A stretch of 64,000 nucleotides of DNA from Candidula unifasciata. Taxonomy: Eukaryota > Mollusca > Gastropoda > Stylommatophora > Geomitridae. The stretch is from NCBI GenBank assembly GCA_905116865.2, contig CAJHNH020000195.1, positions 25,001 to 89,000 on the forward strand, written 5' to 3'. The notes under the pieces were generated by a model that had not been told where the DNA came from, made no database searches, and worked only from the letters and a program-made list of their open reading frames with translations. The position numbers and the translations under genes were made by a program. Each line of letters begins with the position of its first letter. Position 1 is the first letter of the stretch. Positions 46,205 to 56,300 of the stretch are shown one piece after another.

Positions 46205-47035
46205 TGCCAGCAATCAGCCATCTGACAGATAATAAAAGCTAACAATCAACTATCTGATATATTATGGTAGCTGATAAATAAATATCTGACAGACAATGAA
46301 TGCTAACAATCAACTATCTGACAGATAATGAAAGCTAACAATCAACTATCTGATATATTATGGAAGCTAATAAATAAATACCTGACAGATAACCAAAACT
46401 TACAATCAACTATAGTGGATATTTTAAAATAACAATACAACCTGCTGTCTAAGGTGACATATCCCACTATAAACGAATGATCTTAGAAAATGCATTTTGA
46501 TACAGACAACCTATTCTGCTAGCACACTGTTGTCATGATTTCAGAAACAAGGCTGCTAGGCTACGAAAAACAATTATATGCCAAATAAATATGCACACAA
46601 AACATTAGGCAGACACCTAGTTATAACAGAATTTCATGCAACAATTTTCAAAATTTGCATAATGCTTTCAAAAACACTACAATTAAAGAAATTTAAATCA
46701 AAAGTATTTGGCCAATGATTGTAAGAATCAAAGCAACAGGAATATTCTGTTTTTATTATTTTATTGTCAATTCAGAATTGTGTTTTCAATGATGTTAACA
46801 TGGATTAGCTACCTGAGAGATATTCATTGATCAACTATCTATCAGATGATGACAGTTTATAATCATCTGTGTGACAAATAATGACAGTAACGATCATTGG
46901 ACAGATAATGAAAGCTAACAATCAAATATCTGAGATGTACTGACTGTTAACACTCATCGTACAGATAATCTGTTTGTTTGCATTCATCACAGATAATGAA
47001 AGCTAAACAATTAACTATCCGACAAACGAAACAGC
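46205..47035. repeat. Degenerate tandem/dispersed TATCTGACAGATAATGAAAG repeat
   Basis: Repeated words AACAATCAACTATCTGA, CAGATAATGAAAGCTAAC and TGATATATTATGG occur in tandem from 46205 to 46415 and again, spread out, from 46850 to 47030. The second block lies directly downstream of the LAPTM4 stop codon, probably within its 3' untranslated region. Confidence 0.7.
46752..46765 (-). terminator. Candidate double poly(A) signal of LAPTM4
   Basis: On the minus strand AATAAA occurs at 46765-46760 and again at 46757-46752, about 500 bases beyond the LAPTM4 stop. These are the nearest paired signals I noticed. Other AATAAA words lie further on, so actual use is inference. Confidence 0.3.
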
Positions 47036-47261
47036 AGGGAAATCAACTAGCAGCAATGATGTAGACAATTGATGAAAATCATAATTAAATATTAGTTAAA
47101 CTGTAAATCCTCAGAATAATCAAATGGAGAACATCTACTGAACAGAAGTTACGCTGGTACTCCCTGCAGCTGACTGACTTTATGGCACTGGTGGAAGCCT
47201 GGAGATCAAGCAAAGACTAGGCTGGGTGTCAGTCGTGCTGCAGTACCAACATCACTGAGCC

Positions 47262-47342
47262 CTATTCCATGCTGTAGACAGGAGGCTGGGGGTAGTTGCC
47301 TGGAATCTTTACTGCATCTTCATACTTTGGAGGGAGAAGCAT
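47262..47342 (-). CDS. LAPTM4: LAPTM4 coding exon 7 (terminal)
   Basis: 81 nt including TAG at 47264-47262, after a TTTTTCCATCAG acceptor. Encodes the cytosolic tail MLLPPKYEDAVKIPGNYPQ and PPVYSME with both PPxY motifs. KYEDAVKIP parallels TYEMAVKMP of LAPTM4A. Confidence 0.94.
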   Translation of the reverse strand: MLLPPKYEDAVKIPGNYPQPPVYSME

Positions 47343-50300
47343 CTGATGGAAAAACAAGTGATTAGACACAACTCAATGAGTACTTCACATCTAAAAGGCA
47401 AAGCAGAAAAACAAAATGGAGAAAATTGTAAGAGAGAATAAAAAATGTAGCATTAGTGTAGCTCTGCTGCTACCAGGTTACCATGCATGTTTGTCTCCAT
47501 TCTCAGCATACCAGGCTTAGACCACTCTGGTTACGTGTACATAGTGTTACAAGGGATACACAGTATAAGATATTTGCCCAGACTGGAAATTCAAGATCCT
47601 CTAAAATTCTACCTAATGTTATGAGGGCCGTACTTCTATTACATTTTTTTTATTCTTACATTCATCAAGAGCGCACACGCATGAAGGTACACAAACATAA
47701 AAACATTATGTTCCCATACAAACATCTTCTTCTTCCCCACTTCCTTTTCTACTGCACTGGATGTCGAAGGAAATAAAAGCTACTGCTTCTCGCTCTTTTG
47801 GCCTACTCAACAACAGACATTGATTTTATCTTATCTGACCACTCCTGCAGCCCTTTTGGGACATCTTATTTCCATTTTTATCCAAACACCACAAAAGAAA
47901 AATCACATTCCTTATTGATGTCTTCTCTGTCCCTGTAACATGGTCCTCGGGGAAATGGGCACAGATGGAATAAGCTGATGTTATCTTCTTCACTTTTTTT
48001 TTAAAGACACCTTAAACAAAGTTATGTGCATAGTTATGTTCCTATTTGAAGATTCAAGATAGTCTAGACTGGTGGTTTTCATGTTTTGACATCACTACTT
48101 TTATTTCAGACATTTCACAAAACGTACCCTTAAAACTGCTCATCTTACAAAATATGCAACTAAACCTTTTCACTTTAGTAAATATACAACCTGGTTAAGC
48201 TCACAAAAGACAGAGCTAGCACTGTTTATCTGACAAAACAGATTTACTTCAAAAACTACTTGAAAACAGATTACAGCTCAGTGTTCAAAAGATGGCAGGA
48301 GAGAGGAACCTGTTAGGTTAGTATGTCAAAACAAACTTTACTAAACAAGAAACACACATTACCTCGGAGTCAGGATCGACAGAGTACTCCCTCACAACAC
48401 TACGGGAAGCCACGTGCATCTGGATGTATTTGTAGCAGGACCACACCATCCCCATCAGATAAGCCTGGCAATATTTATGTCATCATTGTCACTCACCAAA
48501 TTTGAATATTTTAGCTGATAATGCAAAAATCAATGGCAGTAACTAAATCACCTCAGGCTCAAAGCACCTCTGTCTACACCACCCAAACATGAACTACCAT
48601 GAACTGTTCAGGTTACATTTTTTATTTTTTTTTGCTGCACACAGAAAATTAATGGAAATCATCTTGGTAAAGATTTGGACCTGAGTCAATGTTTTAACTA
48701 CTCAAGCTGGAGATTCAGGTTCACATTTTTAGTAAGATGTTATCCATTGTTTTTCTGTGCGCAGCAAAAATACACAATGTAACCTGAACTGTTCATGGTA
48801 ACCACACTAGCCACGTAGCCCTAAATGCTCGCAAGTTCAAAGCCTCCCCCCCCCCATGGTATAGACAGGGAGTTCTTTATAAACCTGAGGAATTCAGGGC
48901 TGCATAGCTAGTGCTACTGCTATAGACTATGCAGGTAAGGATCCCCCCTCCCTTTAACAGAAACAAATCCCTAACAATACCAAGAATTCCACGTATGATA
49001 GCTCTGCATTCTTAACCATTCAGGCAGCCCCTGACACCACAATATAAAGTGGTAAATAAAGGCACTAAAGAGAGTTGTTTTTGTTTCACTCTTGGTCTGT
49101 CCGCTTAGTTATCAGGTTGGTCAGCTTTCAGGGAAAAACCACATCATATTCTTTATCTGAATTCATTTCAGAACACATTTCACACCACTGAGTGATTACT
49201 GACAATTTGCTTTACACGTCTGCATTTTTTCACACCACTGAGCGATTACTGACAATATGCTTGCTCGACACATTTGCATTTAGTTTTTCCATTTACTGGA
49301 ACCCATTCTGCTTCCTCTGCATTTGCCTTTGTCAGAGCAACTGGCTGAAAGAACATGAGACAAAAGGCTGTGGACAGATATAATTATCAATACCAAACAG
49401 CATGGCTTGTAAGAAGAAAACCTATTATATGACTGTAGGTACCCCACATGCAGGTATGATTGCAGCTCTAATGCTGGTAATTGATACATTAGTTCTCTGA
49501 CATTGAATGACACAGTAGTTCTCCTAGTCTGGCATGTTATTTTTAGAAACATGCTTAAACAGTTGATTATTTGAGTGATTTATCAGTTCTAGACTGACAG
49601 TTGTCAAGTAAGTTTTTTCTAAAAGCATGTTTCATAAACCAGTTTACGTGACATGGTGCAATATTACCTTGACTGACAAAACAAGGATCAGCAGGGTCAC
49701 AAACAGCAGCATCAGATAGTCAGAATCCAGAGTCATTAGATGGTCAACTCCAGGATAGTTTTCCTGCAATGTTAACAACCAGATTTATTTAGTTGTTCAA
49801 AAATAGGATAGTTTTCCTGCAATGTTAATCTGTTTTATATAGTTAGTCAACTCTGCGATAGTTTTCCTGAAATGTTACAAACCATATTTCTATAGATAGC
49901 CAACTCTGGGATAGTTTTCCAGCAACATAAAATATGCAGCAGCCTTTTAAAATATATCTTAATTTTCATTCACATAATCAACTGCCCATAATTAAAGCTT
50001 GATGCACACATGATATCATTTGCACATATAATACAATTAAATCAAGGATAACAGGCAGTAGAATACAACTGAATGTTGGATACCCTAAGCACTAGAGTTA
50101 CAATGAATGCAGAATACCCCAGATAAGAGAATACACTTGAAGACAGAATACTCTAGTCTGATATATTGAATGCTCTATGAGAAGTAAGACATTTGTGAGA
50201 ACCAAGTAATAACTGAATCTGCAACCATGACCAGACTGCAAGAACAACATGTTAAAAGGTGTGTAGCCAGACAACAGCAGACAACAGGAAGCAAAAGAAG

Positions 50301-53300
50301 AATAAGAAACCAACACAGAACTGGTGTCAACAGCTGCTACACTGTGGGATTTACTGAGGAGAGGATCCGAGCAATAATGGTGTGAAGTGTTTAATATGCA
50401 ATGAGGATAATCTGTTGACTGACTAACTAGCTATACACTGAACAAAAATACACTTGGATACCCCGAACTGAGTTGAGCTGTTCAACTATACTAAGTATGA
50501 TACACCCACACAGCTGAATGTAAGATAACACAAATAACAGACAACTAACAAAAACATATCAGCATATTTTTATCACCCTCATGCAGCAGGTCTCATGATG
50601 GTGATGAAAGGTTAGTGCTCTGACACTGACTTTAAAAATTAACTGCAAAATGTTTGCTGTGACAGTATGTAGTTAATTTTTTGTCTGTATTTGGTTCATG
50701 TTGTGTCAGTATTTAGTTAATTAATGCAGGTCGGCATTTAAGTTAATGCTGGGTCAGTTACTTCAATAATCTGTGCCAGTATTTAATTAATGTTTTTTTA
50801 ATGCTGTAGCAGTATGTAGTAAATACTGTGCTGATAGCACAGTGGGGTGGCTGAATAAACTGCAGGAACTCAAAAGAAATGGTATGGCTAAACAAATGGG
50901 GAAAAAACAAAAACAAATGCAAGTCTGAATTAGATTGGAATGGAGAAGAGGTGTGACTGAATTAATGGGGAAGAAGGGATGTGGCTGAGTAAATGGAAAA
51001 AACAAAACTGGGTTTAGCTATACTGCTACAGAGAAGAGGTGATACATTTTTGCAACACACTGAAATTAAACAGGATGAATTTGACGAACCTAAAGAATCT
51101 AGAAATGAAAAAAGAGTAGCTGAAAAAAAAAGACATGAGATACTTATGAAATACATAAAAACAACACTTTTATAAAAACACTGGATGGAAGAGTTAAAGG
51201 CAATCTAGCTAGAGGCAGGCAGTGATACAAGTGAGAGGATACCATTAAGAGATAAACTGCAGCCTGAGAGATTATACATACAGGGTGAAAGACAGAGCAT
51301 GTCAGAGATTCCTTGCAGCCAACCTTTATTGTGGAGATGACACCTAATTGACTGACTGACGTAAACATACAGTGAAATTATGTTTAAAGCTGAGAGGCTT
51401 TATCTCACGGCTAGATGCCTCTCCACAAAGATGCTGGTCCTCAACATTAGCATTGCACAAAGCAAAGCACAAACTGCATAGCTCCAGCAACAATCCTCAG
51501 GGTGCTTCAAAACATCTGCACTAGGTAACCAAAGGATTAGGTACAAAATCAATTACATTAAACAACTGAAGTCAATTACACACACACAAAAGTGTGATTA
51601 TAAACAGAGCTCCATGCTTACCAGGTTCTGGTCATGAATCCACTGTTTAATATTGGGAGCATAAGTGAAGCAGCCAACCACTGTTAGACAGCTAAGGCAG
51701 AAGTCAAACACTTGCAGGCAGAAGAAGGGCATCAGGTAGCTGGCCAGGTTCTGTGACAGACAAGTGTACAACTGAGATCTATCTACATCTTATACTGCAT
51801 ATCCTCAATCAACTGTCATTTGCATATCTGTATATTTCATGATTTAGTAAAATAATGAAATCTGAAATTGTGTAAACATTACCTGACATAAAATCTGTAT
51901 TTTAATGTTTTGATCTTCTTCTTCTTCTGCTCACTGGCTGTAAACTTCGGCAGAAATTTCTGGTTCTTCATCTACTCTTGGACTTCAGTCTTGTTCCAGA
52001 ACTTCAGTTCTGTGTACATATATGTTTTACAGACCTGGCTTATCTATATGCAGACTGCAGGTTGCTTGCATCTCAGATGCACTCTGGCTTAGAAGGATCA
52101 TCCCTAATTAGTCACTTTTATGGGAACTCTAACCTGATTGAGCTAATGCCGGATGAAGCCAGATGTGTCTGCTAAAAGGCACAAATATCACAGCTATGCT
52201 GTAATTAGGCTCAATTACACCACCCGAGGAAAATAAAACTTGAAATTGAATTTTACAAACATGCATGTTGGAGAGGGGGGCAGTAAGCCTATTATATTTA
52301 CCCCCCCCCCCCCCCCTCCTCACAAAGTGGGGATCCAGAACCCACATCAGAAAATTTTAAGATTAATCAAAGTTAAAGATAATCGTTTAGCAGCTGCTAC
52401 AGTCAGCGTGTGGAAAATAAGACATTCACATATTTCAGGCCATGATATTCAAGGCTCGGTGGTCGGCTACCTTCTCAGACAAATCACAGTCAATCTGAAA
52501 ATGGTCGAGCATCCCTTTCATCAGGCTGGATTGACCCCACTGGTCAGAAGAAAAAACATACACAATCCTACATGTTCTTAGACTGAACCCTGTCCTGGCA
52601 GGCTAATACTGACGGAAAAAGTCAATGCTCTTATATTTCTCTACATTTACTGGTTAAGCATTCTGGTTGTTTTCCATTTTACTGTTGTTCCTGAACTTCA
52701 GTTGTGCACCCACATCACATTTTACAGATCAGGCTTATTTGTATGCAGACTTCTGGTTCCCTGACTCTCAGGCAGATGTGCTCCCACGGCCCTATTATAG
52801 GGAAAACAAGAACAGACCCACTGCATGCCCAAAAGCATGTCATAAGAGTCGACTAATTGGGAGCTTCCTTCGAAATCGGAGTGCATCTGCCTGAGAGGCA
52901 AGGAACCAACAGTCTGCATACAAATTAGTCAGATCTGTCAAACAGATGCACACGCAACACTCAGGTTCTGGAACAGGACTGCAGTCCAGAAGTGGATGAA
53001 CAGCTAGAACTTTCCGCCAGAGTTTACGGCTGGTGAAACCGAAGACGAAGAAGACTTCTACAACATCCTTGTCAGGAAGGTGATGTGTTTATTGTCTCCT
53101 CTACAATGGTGCTCAGGAACACACATAGGAAAGTTACTGTTTAGGACTGGTCATGCTACCTTTGTACACGTTGGATAAGGATAGTTAAATACTGCACATT
53201 ATGTAAAATATGTGTATATGTATACTAAAATCAAGCGTGTGACTTGCAGAATACACGATGCAGGCTTCAAAATGATGAAGGCAAAAGTGTTGCATTCTGA

Positions 53301-56300
53301 CTACACCATGTGGACTATAGCAGACAGACAATGGTTCTTTAGTTGAGCACCTATTACATAAGAACCCAGGATTACATCCTCATAAGGCATCTCAATGTCC
53401 TCGGCTAGGCAACTGATGGGTGAGATAGACTTTTTAGATACTCTACACCACGGGCTAAAAGAGGAAAAGTAAGTCAATCAACTTACTCTTGCAATTCCAT
53501 AAATGAGAGCCAAGGTTGATACAAAGCAGACCAGAGAAATCCCAAACATCACACACAGGTTGTCTGTAAATGAACAAATTTACCAAACATAAGACATGTC
53601 AGTTCTCAATAAGAATACATTAATGGATTAGAAACAACACAACATCTTTTCAAATTATAGAATATTAACATGAATTAAAAGCTAAAAATATATTTCTGAA
53701 GGAGAAACAGAAAATGGGCACCATGACTTCTAGTTTGGCATTCATTGATACTAGGCTTACAGTAAGAAAGTGTTCACAATTTATTTAAAAATACTGCAGG
53801 AAACTATGAAAGGTGCATCTTAACTAATTAGTCAATTTATTCTCTACCACTCTCACCCCAAACATATTTCTATCTTTTTTTTTACCTCTTTACCTTCTTT
53901 ATCTCTTTGTCTTGCTCATCCCATCTCTCATTCTCCCCCTCCCTTTCTCTGTTCAGACATTCCAGCCAACATTAGACTGCTGTTTTGTGGTTAAGGACCA
54001 AAAACAACAGGTCACTGAAATCAGTGTTTTACAATAACAGCAGCGGAAGCCCAGATTTCTGAGATGTCAATAACTGTAGACCAACTAAATGTGTCAATAA
54101 CTGAGGACTGAACAAAAGGAGATGTCAATAAGTCAACACTGATAAACATTCTTGAAGCCTCTTTATGCTAATATGTGAGAATGTAAAATATTCACAAGAC
54201 AGGAAAGAAGTCAATAACCATCAAGTTCTATCTCTGATTACATGATTCTTGTTCTACATTTGCCTTAAAAGGTTAGTTGGCAGATTGTGTTGAGGTTTAC
54301 AGCTAGGCTGTAATGTTTGTTCCGTTTAGCCCAACACATTCGATTTTAACAAATCCTTAATTAGTTGCACTCTAATTATATTTATTAAGGGGCAGGGAAT
54401 TTATCCCCCCCCCCACCCCCTTCCAATGGCGTATTAGATCCCAATCAGAGAATTACATGCTTCCACTGCTCATTAATTTTGTAGTGCTAACTAACCTAAC
54501 TGTAATCTTCACAGCTCCCCATTTATCTAATTCCTGCTCAATTGTATGTAGTTTTTAACTGTTAAATATTATCCTTATCTGATGCCTTAAACATTCTAAT
54601 ACTCCATACTACAGACTGTCACATGGCATCAGACTCTGATTTTTAACGCCTCATTAATGAAACAAAAAGATGGTAGATTGTTTCCTTCAGAAGCAACTAA
54701 ATTTGGATATCAAGCTGATATGAATGACTCCTATAATAAAAATATGCATGGTACTTCTCTTTCTCCTGCTGTTTCTTTACTTCTTTTCATCCTTCTCCCT
54801 GCAACATCTTTCAACATAGGTTATGACAAGCACTTTAGGTAAAGCCACAATTGTGTAGGCTATCTTTAAGCTGATGTTTATTTCCTGCTACTGTACTTAT
54901 TACCCTCATATTACCCCTTAATTTGTTAAATGTATTCCAAGTGTCAATCCTGTATACACGTGATGGTTATTTATTTTTCCAAAATACATAATTTGGTAGT
55001 TTTCTTTTAGTTTACCCTTTCTTTGGGGGGGGGGGGGGGGGGGGGGGAGGAGAGAAGGGGGTAGAGTGCATAAGATGAGGTCAATTAAAAGAAAAGAACC
55101 CATAATTTAGATACCACAAACACAATGTAAAAGAAACTGGTACCACCTTTGGTGATGTGCTGCCTGGCAGGCTGCTCAAAAGTCTGAAAGATGTTGCCAC
55201 TTTCTGTCTGCACAACAATTCCATCATAATGAGGTTGGTTTTGTGGCATGAGAACATCCGGGTGGATTGCAGCAAAGACAAGCAAACCCAACAAAATAAT
55301 GTGGGCAAACTGAAACAAATCAACAGATTGACATCAACACAAGTCTCCAAGTGACCCCCCCCCCCCCCCCAAAAAAAAAAAAAACTATATGACCATTAGG
55401 TGAAGTGTTTACACAAAAGAAGCTTGAACTTCTTAATTACTTCCTTAACTATCAGCACTTCTGAGTGACACCTATGAGGCGACAAAGATCAATTAGCCAT
55501 TTGTACATAACTTCATTTATGATTCCACTAACACAATAATCATCAGGCATATTTGTATGCAGACTGTTGGTTCCTTGACTCTCAGGCAGATGTACTCTGA
55601 CTTTGAAGGAAACACGCCTAATCATAAGCCTATCAAAGATTTTGCTATGTAATTGTCTGGAAACAATAGTACAGTAATGGGTGGAGCCGTGGATCTGGCC
55701 AACACTTATCACTCAGAGGAAAGGCACAACGGGAATATAATCAGACGGCTACTGGTACCACTAGAATAAGAACGGTCCACTCAGGGGAATGTCCCAAGTG
55801 CACTGATTTTGGTTTCTAACTCAATCTTACCTTGGCTTTCCTTCAATCTCCCCCCCCCCCCCATATTATGGCAGACAAACAAATACCATATGCAAAATAT
55901 GGAGTTCCTGCTGAGGAACAAATCGCGGGAGACCAGGACCGGCTACGAATAACGGGCCAATATTATCGAGAGCAAACAAATGCTCTAACAGGAGCTCAGC
56001 ATAAGAACCTGTTTCTGCGACTATGCCGCACGGCCGACAGTATCCCCGCACCACTACCTTCAACTTCCTTCAATTTATTTGCTCGTGAGTCCCAGGCATC
56101 TAGCTTAGGTCCCCATCTGGAGGATACTGTCAGCTGTGAGTTTTAACCACGTTTTGCGCATGCCAAAAAGTGTGAGGACGACGCTAATCTGCATCGGAGC
56201 GCGCGGTCTCCCCGCCATGTCGCTATTATCATCTGTTATTTTGCGTGTCTCGAAATTGTCAAGGATCGCTATTATCGTCTGCAAAAACGCTAGAAATTGT

